From: Aliidiomarina sp. B3213
GTDB taxonomy: Bacteria > Pseudomonadota > Gammaproteobacteria > Enterobacterales > Alteromonadaceae
Assembly (NCBI RefSeq): GCF_003290085.1
Contig: NZ_QMKJ01000001.1
Coordinates: 558,001-622,000 of the forward strand
Length of the DNA stretch: 64,000 nt
Reading direction: 5' to 3'
The translations under genes and the position numbers were made by a program. A model generated the notes under the pieces. The model did not search any database and was not told the DNA's origin. It worked only from the letters and a program-made list of their open reading frames with translations. Position 1 is the first letter of the stretch. Each line of letters opens with the position of its first letter. This document shows, piece after piece, positions 8,701-17,159 of the stretch.

Positions 8701-9237
8701 TTAATTCACGCGCTCAATAACTAGCGTAATGTCCCCTACATGAAAACCAAATTTTCTCATTTCTGTTTTGTTGATCAACCTGTTTTCATCCAGCAAGTAC
8801 ATCCAGTCGTCCAACGTTACAGTAATCGTGCCGTCATTGTATGGAACCTCTAGTTGATATACCCAATGAAGTGCATTACCTGCGGTTGTACCTTGCGCGA
8901 CACCTACTACATCAGAGGCAGTGCCATTGTATCGGTTTTCCCCCACTTTTGTTAGTTGCCAAACGCGTTCTTGCTGCTCACCGTCACTCCAGTAAAAGGT
9001 TTCATCTAGTGTGCCTTGATTACCATTCCAGGTTCCCGTTATATCAGCCCGAAAAGAACGGCTCATTGCACCAGAACGATCCTGTACCATTCCGTAAGCC
9101 ACAAGCTCACCTACAAAAAACTCTTCTAATTTAAGTTCAGGTTGAGAGCCTTCAAAGTCACTTATGTTCGCGGAGCAACCTAATAAAAATAACGCGGCAA
9201 TAAAAAACGAACCTAACTTAACCATAAACTTAGCCAT
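8701..9237 (-). CDS. DUF3833 lipoprotein
   Basis: A 178-residue lipoprotein with a short signal sequence ending in the lipobox LLGC (about residues 18-21). The body fits the DUF3833 family: LEEFFVGELVAYGMVQDRSG, then FRADITGTW and a C-terminal DDWMYLLDENRLINKTEMRKFGF block. The ATG overlaps the upstream chalcone-isomerase-like gene by 8 bases, and this is the last clear member of the photolyase operon. DUF3833 genes commonly sit beside ChrR-controlled lipid genes, which suggests an envelope role in light stress. The biochemical function is unknown. Confidence 0.85.
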   Translation of the reverse strand: MAKFMVKLGSFFIAALFLLGCSANISDFEGSQPELKLEEFFVGELVAYGMVQDRSGAMSRSFRADITGTWNGNQGTLDETFYWSDGEQQERVWQLTKVGENRYNGTASDVVGVAQGTTAGNALHWVYQLEVPYNDGTITVTLDDWMYLLDENRLINKTEMRKFGFHVGDITLVIERVN

Positions 9238-9751
9238 TGTTTTCTCCCACTAATTCATCTCTGTTTCGTCTGTATGATGCATTTTCAGAAAGCCATATTG
9301 CCAAAAAATCGGCAGCAAATTCGTCTGGAAAAAGCTCTCCAACTGCCCCTTCCTTAGTGTAAAATTGCAAGCCTGAAGCTTTATCCCACTGTGCAACCAA
9401 GCAGTCTCCCTTAGTTATGTCTGGCCAGGTATCATAAAGTTGTTCGAGCCACCGTTGATGATTTTCTCCGACTTGTATATCAAGCTTAAGCCACTCTTCT
9501 TCGGTTCGTTCAATAAGGCTTCGAGCCTTAAAGTCTCGTAAATAATCTAGCCGTAATCTAATCGTTTGCGCCTCAGGATAACGGCCTGTGTCGGTAAATA
9601 ACGCAGCGTCGTAAACATCAAAGAAGAAAACTTCCAACCTTGTTTCTCCAACTCTCTGTAAGTTTTCGCTGTTCATTTCACAAGCATTGGCAGATGCACC
9701 TACGCTAAGGGCAACTACTCCGACCAAATGAACTGTGTTAAGCCATTTCAT
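9230..9751 (-). CDS. Chalcone isomerase-like exported protein
   Basis: 173 residues. I chose ATG 9751 (not an upstream in-frame start 66 bases earlier) because it opens into a signal peptide (MKWLNTVHLVGVVALSVGASANA). The mature protein has the chalcone isomerase-like pattern: VGETRLEVFFFDVYDAALF, a LRLDYLRDFKARSLIERTEEEW helix and a final ELFPDEFAADFLAIWL. Bacterial members lack flavonoid substrates, and the fold is shared with fatty-acid-binding proteins. That makes a lipid ligand plausible in this lipid-modification operon, as inference. Its start overlaps the end of the DUF2878 gene by 14 bases. Confidence 0.78.
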   Translation of the reverse strand: MKWLNTVHLVGVVALSVGASANACEMNSENLQRVGETRLEVFFFDVYDAALFTDTGRYPEAQTIRLRLDYLRDFKARSLIERTEEEWLKLDIQVGENHQRWLEQLYDTWPDITKGDCLVAQWDKASGLQFYTKEGAVGELFPDEFAADFLAIWLSENASYRRNRDELVGENNG

Positions 9752-10265
9752 ATTTAAACCTTGCGCGCGAAGACAGGAAAGCCAAGAAGTGCATGATAAC
9801 TCCCCATTTAAACCCATATGCCACCACTAGAAGTGGATAGGTTGACGTTAGTTCTGCCGCACCAAAACGAATACCAGCAACATAGGTTAAAGGACCAAAA
9901 ACAATTCCCAACAGCCAAGCAAGCGTATAACGACCTGCTAGCCAATCCATCGCGGTAAACGCCAATGCACCAAACCCTAACCAAAGGAGCACTAACCATG
10001 ATGGCAGACCGCTCGTTCCGGAAAACTGTAGAACGCCCAACTCAACCACGAGCCACTCACAGAGCAGTCCAAACGTAATCAGATAGAGGATCTCAGCTCG
10101 TCTACTCCAAACCATTTTGAAATTAACGGCGTAGACCAACGCGACTAAAATAGCGGTAAGCCAAAGATAATCTTGTCTGCCTACTACAGCAGACAACCAC
10201 ACTAGGTCGAAACCTAGAATTAAGACTATTCGGTAACCGATAGACCAGAGAGTACTGCTTTGCAT
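9738..10265 (-). CDS. DUF2878 integral membrane protein
   Basis: A 175-residue, very hydrophobic protein with about five or six predicted helices (IGYRIVLILGFDLVWL, YLWLTAILVALVYAV, ILYLITFGLLCEWLVV, LVLLWLGFGALAF and others) and an invariant-looking GVIMHFLAFLSS tail. It fits DUF2878. The gene starts inside the 3' end of the cyclopropane-synthase-like gene (40-base overlap) and its stop overlaps the next gene, so translation is coupled. Function is unknown; the setting implies inner-membrane lipid metabolism. Confidence 0.8.
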   Translation of the reverse strand: MQSSTLWSIGYRIVLILGFDLVWLSAVVGRQDYLWLTAILVALVYAVNFKMVWSRRAEILYLITFGLLCEWLVVELGVLQFSGTSGLPSWLVLLWLGFGALAFTAMDWLAGRYTLAWLLGIVFGPLTYVAGIRFGAAELTSTYPLLVVAYGFKWGVIMHFLAFLSSRARFKYEMA

Positions 10266-11500
10266 TGTCTTTTCGTGGCAAGAAGCTGAACTGCACTAAT
10301 TGTTCGCTCTCTAAAACCACCCTCACAGTAAGAAAAATAGTAATTCCACATCCGAGCAAAGCGCTCGTCATAACCGAATTCTTCTAATTCAATTCTCTTG
10401 TCATTAAAGTTCTTTGCCCAAGACTTCAGAGTATCTGCGTAATGAAATCCTATGTCGTCTAGTTGACGCAGCGTTAGGTCGGTGTGCTTTCTAAACATCT
10501 TGCTCACAAGCTCCACCGAAGGTAAGTATCCTCCGGGAAATATGTGCCGTTGGATAAAGTCTACGTTTCGGTTGTATTGCTCTAAGCGCTGATCTGCGAT
10601 GGTAATGGCTTGCAGCACCATTCTGCCGTCTGGTTTTAATAAAGACGCACATTTTTTGAAAAAAGTAGGAAGATACTTGGCGCCCACAGCTTCAATCATC
10701 TCAACAGAAACCAGTTTGTCAAATTGTCCCTCGAGGTCTCTATAATCTTGTTTCAACAACGTAATTTTGTTTTCAAGCTTAAGTGCTTTAATTTGAGACG
10801 CGACATAATCATGCTGCTCTTCCGAAATAGTCGTCGTCGTTACTTTGCAGCCATATTGCTGGGCTGCATATATGGCAAGTCCACCCCAGCCCGTTCCTAT
10901 TTCCACAATATGGTCGCTCGGCTTGAGCTCTAACATCTCACAAAGGCGTTGTAACTTATGTTCTTGGGCTTCCTCTAAATTCGAATTAGGGCCTGGGAAG
11001 ACAGCACTAGAATACTGCATCTTCGAGTCAAGAAATCGGGTGTATAGGTTATTGCCCAAGTCATAATGCGCCGATATATTCTGCTTCGCTTGTGATTTAC
11101 TATTACTGCGCAGGCCGTGAGCTATCATTTGAAATGGCCAGCTCAACCAAGAAATTCGCCTTGTTAACGCGTCAAGCACTTCTAAGTTACGCGCAAACAC
11201 CTGAATGACTGAAGTTAAGTCTGGGCTTTCCCAATACCCGTCAACATAAGATTCACCAGCACCAATGTCACCTTGCAAAACGAAGCGGCTAAACATTTTA
11301 GGGTCTTTCACCTGAATCGTCGCAACCAATGGACTGGTTGCGTCACCAAACGTCATTTCGTTCGCGCCTTCAATCAACTTCAGTTGACCGAACTTTAATC
11401 GCGACAACACCGAAAATAGAATTTTTCTAGACAGCTTGTCTAAAGCAGAAAGAGTCATCGTTGAGTTGCTTAAGCTTTGTAATTGTCGAACTCTCGGCAT
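10226..11500 (-). CDS. Cyclopropane-fatty-acyl-phospholipid synthase family methyltransferase
   Basis: A 424-residue Cfa-family enzyme. I chose ATG 11500 because AAAGGA sits seven bases upstream; an in-frame TTG six bases earlier is too close to it. The N-terminal domain (about 1-125) precedes the SAM-binding fold with VEIGTGWGGLAIYAAQQ (about 190-206), TTTTISEEQ and the FPGGYLPS loop. Cfa enzymes methylate unsaturated acyl chains of membrane phospholipids. A paralogous group works with the neighbouring oxidoreductase in ChrR-controlled regulons, so the product may not be a simple cyclopropane acid. The operon context supports a membrane response to singlet oxygen. Confidence 0.87.
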   Translation of the reverse strand: MPRVRQLQSLSNSTMTLSALDKLSRKILFSVLSRLKFGQLKLIEGANEMTFGDATSPLVATIQVKDPKMFSRFVLQGDIGAGESYVDGYWESPDLTSVIQVFARNLEVLDALTRRISWLSWPFQMIAHGLRSNSKSQAKQNISAHYDLGNNLYTRFLDSKMQYSSAVFPGPNSNLEEAQEHKLQRLCEMLELKPSDHIVEIGTGWGGLAIYAAQQYGCKVTTTTISEEQHDYVASQIKALKLENKITLLKQDYRDLEGQFDKLVSVEMIEAVGAKYLPTFFKKCASLLKPDGRMVLQAITIADQRLEQYNRNVDFIQRHIFPGGYLPSVELVSKMFRKHTDLTLRQLDDIGFHYADTLKSWAKNFNDKRIELEEFGYDERFARMWNYYFSYCEGGFRERTISAVQLLATKRQCKAVLSGLSVTE

Positions 11501-11514
11501 TTTCAATTCCTTTC

Positions 11515-12252
11515 TTAAGGATGCTTATAAATCGGGACTTTCTTTAGAAAAAGTTTCACTGCGTGCCAGTAAATACCCCATACAATCTTAACGACTTGTA
11601 TTGGATGCTTTCTTAATACGGAACGAATAGATTTTGAGTTCAATTCCTGCTTCGACAATTTCAATGTCGCATCAAACTCTAATTCATGGCGCTTAACACC
11701 AATGTGTACTACGCAGGTATCTTTTGGAGCCTTAATACGCCAATGGTAAGTCATATCCATCGGATTAAACGGGCTCACATGAAACGCTTTTTGGGTAGGC
11801 TGTTGGTCTTCTAAGTCAACTAAGTAATAGTGGCGCTCGTTCCAAGGTGTGTTAGACACCTCCGCCAACATGTGGGTGTACAACCCCTGCGTGTTACGTA
11901 GGAAGAAGCAATTAATTGGACTGAAATATATGCCCCAATTTCGAATATTACCCAAAAACGTAATATTCCCAGATAAAGGTTGGTCAGAAAGATCATTCAT
12001 TTTGCGAAGCACCGCATCATGAATATCCTCATATTCTGGTTGGAAATAACCTTTCAAATAATCAGTATCTTTGAAGTGTAGCGGTGCCCAACGCTTCCTT
12101 TCCACTGACAAAAATTTACTTAGGCAATGTATAGATGAAAGTTCTTTCAAATCAAAGCACCACTGCATAATTTTATAACGCAGTTGATGCTTTTGAGGCA
12201 TGAGTCTGCGGTGACCCACAACGCCCCAGTAAACGCCTGAATGGCTAGACAT
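11515..12252 (-). CDS. DUF1365 domain protein
   Basis: A 245-residue DUF1365 protein. The N-terminus (SGVYWGVVGHRRLMPQKHQL) has the family start, and the body carries FFLRNTQGLYTHMLAEVSNTPW and the signature VSPFNPMDMTYHW. DUF1365 genes almost always lie between the FAD oxidoreductase (COG2907) and the Cfa-like gene, exactly as here. It starts within the last 8 bases of the FAD gene. The constant grouping implies a shared acyl-chain modification pathway, but no reaction has been assigned to DUF1365 that I can state. Confidence 0.88.
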   Translation of the reverse strand: MSSHSGVYWGVVGHRRLMPQKHQLRYKIMQWCFDLKELSSIHCLSKFLSVERKRWAPLHFKDTDYLKGYFQPEYEDIHDAVLRKMNDLSDQPLSGNITFLGNIRNWGIYFSPINCFFLRNTQGLYTHMLAEVSNTPWNERHYYLVDLEDQQPTQKAFHVSPFNPMDMTYHWRIKAPKDTCVVHIGVKRHELEFDATLKLSKQELNSKSIRSVLRKHPIQVVKIVWGIYWHAVKLFLKKVPIYKHP

Positions 12253-13555
12253 GGGCTATACCATCTTGCGGAGAAGGAACAATGGGATCTACATCAAAGC
12301 GCTCACATAAGTCGTTGGCACTACGCACGCCGTCCTCATGAAAACCGTTATACCAATAGGCTCCACAAAAGTGTGTTCTATTTACACCACAAATAGCCCC
12401 TCGTTCTTTTCGGGCCGCGAATGATTCCACTGAATACACCGGATGGTCGTAGACGAAACTTCTTAAAATCTTAGTAGGGTCAATTTTTGAAGTGCTATTT
12501 AAGGTTACACAAAATGTGTCTTTAGCCTCAATGCCTTGCAGAATATTCATGTTGTAGGTCAATGTTGTCGGCATGGTCAAAGCTTCGCTTTCGTTAGCCT
12601 TTACAGACGGTAATAAGTAGTTCCAGCTTGCCCAGGCTCTCTGTTTGCGTGGCAATAAACGCGTATCCGTGTGTAAAACCACTTCGTTCGCTTGATAAGG
12701 AATTCCGTCTAACACGCGTTTTTCGTCTTCTGTTGCATCCTTTAAAAGCGATAACGCTTGGTTGCTGTGGCAAGCAAAAACAACGTGGTCGTAGACGCGT
12801 TGCTCACCCGAAGCAAGAGTAATCAGCACGTCCTGGGCCCGCCGTTCAATCGACGCTATTTCAGTGTTAACCTTTATATTGTTCTCAAAACGTTTACATA
12901 ACGGTTTAAGGTAGGTTCTAGATCCTCCCTTAATAACATGCCACTGCGGTCTATCTTTAATGTCGAGTAAACCGTGATTTTCAAAAAACCGCAGGAAAAA
13001 CCCTAAGGGAAAATCTTCAACGTCTTTCAAAGACGCAGACCAGATGGCTGCACACATCGGCTTTAAATAATTGTGCTGAAAGCTTTGCGACAAGGAAAGT
13101 TCGTCCATAAACTGTTTCAACGTCACTTTGTCGAGTGCTTCACTAGGCAGGTTTGCTTGCTCTTTAGCGGCTTTGTTGAATTTCAAAATCTCTGAAATGA
13201 ACCGATAGAAGTTTGGAGACAATAAATTTCTGCGTTGCGCAAACAAAGTATTAAGGTTGTGTCCGTTGTACTCAAGCCCACTGTCTGGGTTCGTCACGCT
13301 AAAACTCATCTCAGTGTCTTGCCAAGTTACTTGCAACGAACGCATAAGGTTACGAAAAAGCGGATAGGTTTTGTTGTTGAAAACGATAAAACCGGTGTCT
13401 ACCGCATAACTCTTTCCTGCTAGCGTTACATCAACGGTGGCTGTATGGCCCCCAATCGTTGACGCTTTTTCTAATACTTCAACATCATGCTTTTGACTTA
13501 ACAAATGAGCAGCGGTGAGCCCTGAAACGCCACTGCCTACTACGGCGATTTTCAT
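12245..13555 (-). CDS. FAD-dependent amine oxidase-like protein (COG2907)
   Basis: A 436-residue flavoprotein. A dinucleotide-binding fold lies at the extreme N-terminus (VVGSGVSGLTAAHLLSQ, then VLEKASTIGGH), with a second conserved block, YAVDTGFIVFNNKTYPLF, and a C-terminal GVNRTHFCGAYWYNGFHEDG flavin-contact motif. It resembles amine oxidase/desaturase flavoproteins. In ChrR regulons this family is thought to act on fatty-acyl chains alongside Cfa-like and DUF1365 proteins. It is the central gene of the operon, three bases downstream of the SDR gene. Confidence 0.87.
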   Translation of the reverse strand: MKIAVVGSGVSGLTAAHLLSQKHDVEVLEKASTIGGHTATVDVTLAGKSYAVDTGFIVFNNKTYPLFRNLMRSLQVTWQDTEMSFSVTNPDSGLEYNGHNLNTLFAQRRNLLSPNFYRFISEILKFNKAAKEQANLPSEALDKVTLKQFMDELSLSQSFQHNYLKPMCAAIWSASLKDVEDFPLGFFLRFFENHGLLDIKDRPQWHVIKGGSRTYLKPLCKRFENNIKVNTEIASIERRAQDVLITLASGEQRVYDHVVFACHSNQALSLLKDATEDEKRVLDGIPYQANEVVLHTDTRLLPRKQRAWASWNYLLPSVKANESEALTMPTTLTYNMNILQGIEAKDTFCVTLNSTSKIDPTKILRSFVYDHPVYSVESFAARKERGAICGVNRTHFCGAYWYNGFHEDGVRSANDLCERFDVDPIVPSPQDGIAHV

Positions 13556-13558
13556 GCT

Positions 13559-14302
13559 TTATTCCTTGTCTAAACGGCTCGAAATCAGAACCTGTAATCT
13601 CATTGGCAATCTACTCATAAAGCGCAGAGCCCATCCAAAGACTCGTGGGAAATAAATTTGTGCTTTCCCCTTGTCTATTCCTTTACGTATTGCTTTTGAC
13701 GCCTCCTCCACTGTTGTAAGAAAAGGCATCTCAAAATCATTCGCATCAGTCATGGGCGTTTTCACAAACCCAGGGGAAACCGAAGTTACGCGTATACCTC
13801 GAGACTTCAAATCTAACTTTAAGCTGTTGGTAAAATAATGAACTGCCGCTTTACTTGCCCCATAGGCTTCAGCACGAGTGAAAGGAAGAAGTCTAGCCAT
13901 ACTGTCGATGACCACTAGTTGGCTGCCAGCAGGTAGTTTGGGTATCAGCACACTGGCACAGTTCACAACTCCCATGAAGTTCGCGTCGAATACACGTTGA
14001 AACAACTCTGAATCCATCTCTCCTGCGTCATCTACATATTCACAGACACCCGCATTGAGGATTACACAGTCAATATGGTTTTCGCTGCTTAGCGCATCCT
14101 TGACGCTCTCTCTATCTGTCACGTCAAAAGTTTTTAAGACGCACTCTCCATTCTTTCCTGCGCCCTCGGAACTCTGAGATAATTCATTAAGCTTCGTTTT
14201 GTTCCTTCCACAAGCAATAACCTTGTTCCCTTGTGCAAGGTAATCTAATGCGAGTTGCTTACCAATACCTGACGTTGCACCTGTAATTAAGACCGTCTTC
14301 AT
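13559..14302 (-). CDS. Short-chain dehydrogenase/reductase
   Basis: A 247-residue SDR. The TGATSGIGKQ cofactor motif is at residues 6-15, NAGV follows at about 90, and the active-site YGASK motif lies at about residue 150. The glycine motif, together with an arginine in CGRNK at the end of strand 2, suggests NADP(H). The start overlaps the NTF2-like gene by 4 bases, and the FAD gene begins 3 bases beyond its stop. Substrate unknown. Its place in the operon suggests a carbonyl or hydroxyl intermediate from oxidised lipids. Confidence 0.87.
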   Translation of the reverse strand: MKTVLITGATSGIGKQLALDYLAQGNKVIACGRNKTKLNELSQSSEGAGKNGECVLKTFDVTDRESVKDALSSENHIDCVILNAGVCEYVDDAGEMDSELFQRVFDANFMGVVNCASVLIPKLPAGSQLVVIDSMARLLPFTRAEAYGASKAAVHYFTNSLKLDLKSRGIRVTSVSPGFVKTPMTDANDFEMPFLTTVEEASKAIRKGIDKGKAQIYFPRVFGWALRFMSRLPMRLQVLISSRLDKE

Positions 14303-14736
14303 AATTTTGCTCGCTTTTTGATTGCCCGAATAACCGAACTTACGATTGGAATTTGTTCGTAGAGCATTGCACCTAAATCAAAGTAGTCACGGTGAAACAC
14401 GACTTTAGTTCCGTTGTCATTAGTAATAAGCCGGCTGGTACCATCGATAGAGAAAAACTTGCCACCATTCAATTTCGGATGCTCTAATGTCATGGTCCAT
14501 ACTAAGAACACAGTATTCTTAACGACTGTCGTCTCTTGTATGTCAAACGTACAACGCTTGGCGTTCGCCAAACCGTGTTGAAAATAGCTCTTTAACGCGT
14601 CTAAACCCTCAACCTTTTGCACAGGGTCTTGGAATATAATGTTCACATCATAAATATCTGGCAACATCGAAAGTGAATCTACAGACAAGTCAGCATAAAA
14701 AGCTTTAATCAACTCAATAATCTCGTCATTAACCAT
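14299..14736 (-). CDS. NTF2-like (SnoaL-type) small protein
   Basis: A 145-residue single-domain protein of the NTF2-like/SnoaL superfamily: an N-terminal helix (IIELIKAFYADLSVDSLSML), the DIYDVNIIFQDPVQKVEG strand-turn typical of the fold, then a beta-rich half with VFLVWTMTLEHPKL and FHRDYFDLGAMLYEQIP. NTF2-like proteins can be isomerases, hydratases or non-catalytic binding proteins. It overlaps photolyase by 8 bases and the SDR by 4, so all three are co-translated. The ligand is unknown. Confidence 0.82.
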   Translation of the reverse strand: MVNDEIIELIKAFYADLSVDSLSMLPDIYDVNIIFQDPVQKVEGLDALKSYFQHGLANAKRCTFDIQETTVVKNTVFLVWTMTLEHPKLNGGKFFSIDGTSRLITNDNGTKVVFHRDYFDLGAMLYEQIPIVSSVIRAIKKRAKL

Positions 14737-16132
14737 TTTTTATGCTCTTAAATTGCGTTAAAAACTTCTCCCGTTGAGTCTTGTGATCAACAATAGGTCG
14801 CGGGTAGTCGCTCTGTTTGTTTTTCAAGTACTCTTCAGGACGGTGAATATATTTTTTAGGTACGTCCTTTAACTCTTTGACCCAAGAACGGATAAAGTCA
14901 CCATTAGGATCAAACCGTTCGCTCTGCCTTTCTGGATTGAATACTCGAAAATAAGGCACAGCATCAGTACCAGTAGAAGCACTCCACTGCCAACCTCCGT
15001 TATTTGCTGGGAAGCTTCCGTCAATGAGGTTTTGCATAAAATATTTCTCACCCCAACGCCAGTCGATGAGAAGATCTTTCACTAAAAAGCTTGCGGTGAT
15101 CATGCGAAGGCGATTGTGCATCCAACCCGTTTCATTTAGCTGCCTCATTCCCGCGTCAACGATTGGGTAACCAGTATTGCCCGAGCACCATGCTGCAAAT
15201 TTCTTCTCATCATTTTCCCAATTGAACGCGTCGGTTTCTTGAATAAACGCTTTACCGTAACTCAGGCGAGGAACATGCCACATTAGGTGCTGATAAAAAT
15301 CACGCCACGCTAATTCGGATAGCCAGGTTTCTTGTCCTTGGTTAAGACCATCCGGAAAATTTGGCGAACTTTCCATCAGCTTTCTTATAACCGTGTTTAC
15401 ACCGATAGCCCCAATTTCAAACCATGGTGAAAATAGTGACGTAGAGCGCTCACTGGGGGCGTCACGGCCAGTGTGATAATGATTCACAACGTCATGAGTA
15501 AACGCATCGACGTGCTTTAAAATATCTTTGGTATCCGTACTCCAACTGTTACTACTATTCTTTTTTCCTTTTAGCGATACTTTTTGAAAGCTCAACGGCT
15601 CTGCCTTTGCTGACAAAGACGATGGAGACTCAGGCAAGCTTTCTGCTAATAACTTTTTCCAAGCTCGATAGAAAGGCGTAAACTTTTTAAAGTAAGTCCC
15701 CTGCCCGGTTTTTACCTTTTCCGGTGCAACGGCGATGACGTTATCGAAAATATGGGTAGAAATGTTGTGCTGTTGACACCAAGACGCAACCGCTTTGTCG
15801 CGCTGTTTCTCGTGAACTGGCATTTCACGATTAAAATAAACGGATTCTATATTTTGCTGTTTACATATCTTAACTAACTTGCCTGCACACTCTGCATACT
15901 CCTTCACCGAGATAACTTCGAGTACTACACCAAGCTCTGCCAACTCTTGACCAAGCGCATTCACACGCCGCTCATACAAGTCCCTCTTTATAGGAGCCCA
16001 ATCATGTTCCTCCCACGTTTGCTCGGTTTCAAAAATAACAGCATGAAGCGTATCCTGGTTATTCCATGCTTGCGACACAGCTTGATTGTCAAACAGGCGT
16101 AGATCCTGCTTAAACCAAATAAGTCCGGCCAT
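14729..16132 (-). CDS. phrB: Deoxyribodipyrimidine photolyase
   Basis: A 467-residue class I photolyase (E. coli PhrB is 472). An N-terminal antenna-binding alpha/beta domain (IWFKQDLRLFDNQAV) is followed by a helical FAD domain with ETWLSELAWRDFYQHL, FAAWCSGNTGYPIVDAGMRQL, NRLRMITASFLVKDL and the diagnostic GGWQWSASTGTDAVPYFRVFNP. The tryptophans for flavin photoreduction are present (WRWGEKYF, GGWQW). It splits cyclobutane pyrimidine dimers using blue light. As in E. coli (ybgA-phr), it lies directly after a DUF523/DUF1722 gene. Photolyase is a known target of the ECF sigma/ChrR pair, encoded 2 kb away. Confidence 0.93.
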   Translation of the reverse strand: MAGLIWFKQDLRLFDNQAVSQAWNNQDTLHAVIFETEQTWEEHDWAPIKRDLYERRVNALGQELAELGVVLEVISVKEYAECAGKLVKICKQQNIESVYFNREMPVHEKQRDKAVASWCQQHNISTHIFDNVIAVAPEKVKTGQGTYFKKFTPFYRAWKKLLAESLPESPSSLSAKAEPLSFQKVSLKGKKNSSNSWSTDTKDILKHVDAFTHDVVNHYHTGRDAPSERSTSLFSPWFEIGAIGVNTVIRKLMESSPNFPDGLNQGQETWLSELAWRDFYQHLMWHVPRLSYGKAFIQETDAFNWENDEKKFAAWCSGNTGYPIVDAGMRQLNETGWMHNRLRMITASFLVKDLLIDWRWGEKYFMQNLIDGSFPANNGGWQWSASTGTDAVPYFRVFNPERQSERFDPNGDFIRSWVKELKDVPKKYIHRPEEYLKNKQSDYPRPIVDHKTQREKFLTQFKSIKNG

Positions 16133-16134
16133 AG

Positions 16135-17070
16135 CTACAACCCGTATCTTAGTTTCAGTTGTTGAGGATAAGGATTAAAATACGACTGACTTGCCAAGTA
16201 GTCGTTGGGGTAAATTTTTTGGTAATGCTTTAATAATGTAAGTGGTGAGCTCAACGGCTCTATGCCTTTACGATACTGAAGTATGAGTTCCGCCAACTCT
16301 TCCTTTTCGACCTCAGATAGGTAATTTTTAAAATAACCTTGGACATGCTGCATCACGTTAGTGTGATTCTTTCGTGACGCGGGTTTACTTAACGCTTCCA
16401 TAACTCTAGAAATGTACTCGTTTTCAAATCGCTCTGTAATTTGGTGGGTTTGTGCCAACTCGTGCCCGATCTGTCGATAAAGAGGCTGGTTATGTGCTAG
16501 TAGAAGCAATTTGTGGCGAGTATGAAAATCAAGTAACGCTTTTTTTGTAAGCGGGCGAGTTAGCCCTTGCCAGTCTGCGTATATGAACACGCGCAAAATA
16601 AAATTTTCACGCAGAAATGGATCATTCAAGCGACCATCTTCTTCAATAGGTAAATTAGGCTGTAACTCCATTAACCGCTGGGTAAAGATGCCGACTCCAT
16701 TCTTTTCGTTATGCTTTTCCCCAGGCTTATATACTCGAACTCTTTCCATTCCACAGCTAGGAGACTTGGCACACAAAACGTAACCGCTTAACTGCGTGAA
16801 TTTATCTTGGTGCTGATTGGCAAATCCCTGTAATTGCTCGGTGACATCGGTTTCTGTTTTTGGAATGAACGCTCGAACCCCCTTTTCATCATGTTGCTCA
16901 AGGCGAATGGAGGGACGAGGCACACTCAATCCTATACCGACCTCGGGGCACAATGGTTGAAACTGTACATATTTACTGAGTTCTTGTTGACAAAATAAAG
17001 AGGCTTTATGGCCACCATCAAATCTTACTTTTTGGCCCATCAGGCAAGAGCTAATTCCAACCTTAATCAA
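16135..17070 (-). CDS. DUF523/DUF1722 protein (YbgA family)
   Basis: 311 residues in two domains. DUF523 (about 1-155) has GISSCLMGQKVRFDGGHK, FQPLCPEVGIGLSVPRPSIRL and CAKSPSCGMERVRVY. Its clustered cysteines could bind a metal or Fe-S cluster. DUF1722 (about 185-305) has the YbgA pattern LLDFHTRHKLLLLAHNQPLYRQ. The start is TTG at 17070, chosen because CGAGG lies about seven bases upstream. It is the first gene of the ten-gene operon and sits before photolyase, as ybgA does in E. coli. Its function is not established. Confidence 0.85.
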   Translation of the reverse strand: MIKVGISSCLMGQKVRFDGGHKASLFCQQELSKYVQFQPLCPEVGIGLSVPRPSIRLEQHDEKGVRAFIPKTETDVTEQLQGFANQHQDKFTQLSGYVLCAKSPSCGMERVRVYKPGEKHNEKNGVGIFTQRLMELQPNLPIEEDGRLNDPFLRENFILRVFIYADWQGLTRPLTKKALLDFHTRHKLLLLAHNQPLYRQIGHELAQTHQITERFENEYISRVMEALSKPASRKNHTNVMQHVQGYFKNYLSEVEKEELAELILQYRKGIEPLSSPLTLLKHYQKIYPNDYLASQSYFNPYPQQLKLRYGL

Positions 17071-17103
17071 TGTTTTACCTCGATTTTTTTAAAAGCTTTG
17101 AAA

Positions 17104-17133
17104 CAAATACGTTGCAACGACTCCATTGGTTCA
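17104..17133 (-). promoter_or_regulatory. Candidate ECF11-like promoter for the photolyase operon
   Basis: On the minus strand TGAACC (17128-17133) and TATTTG (17104-17109, preceded by CG) are 18 bases apart, with the -10 about 34 bases from the TTG start. The sigma gene has the same geometry (TGATCT, 18 bases, TAAATT). It differs by one base from a TGATCC-type -35, so this is a plausible but unproven ChrR-sigma promoter. Confidence 0.4.
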
Positions 17134-17159
17134 GCCTAACAACATTTTTGTTGATACAA

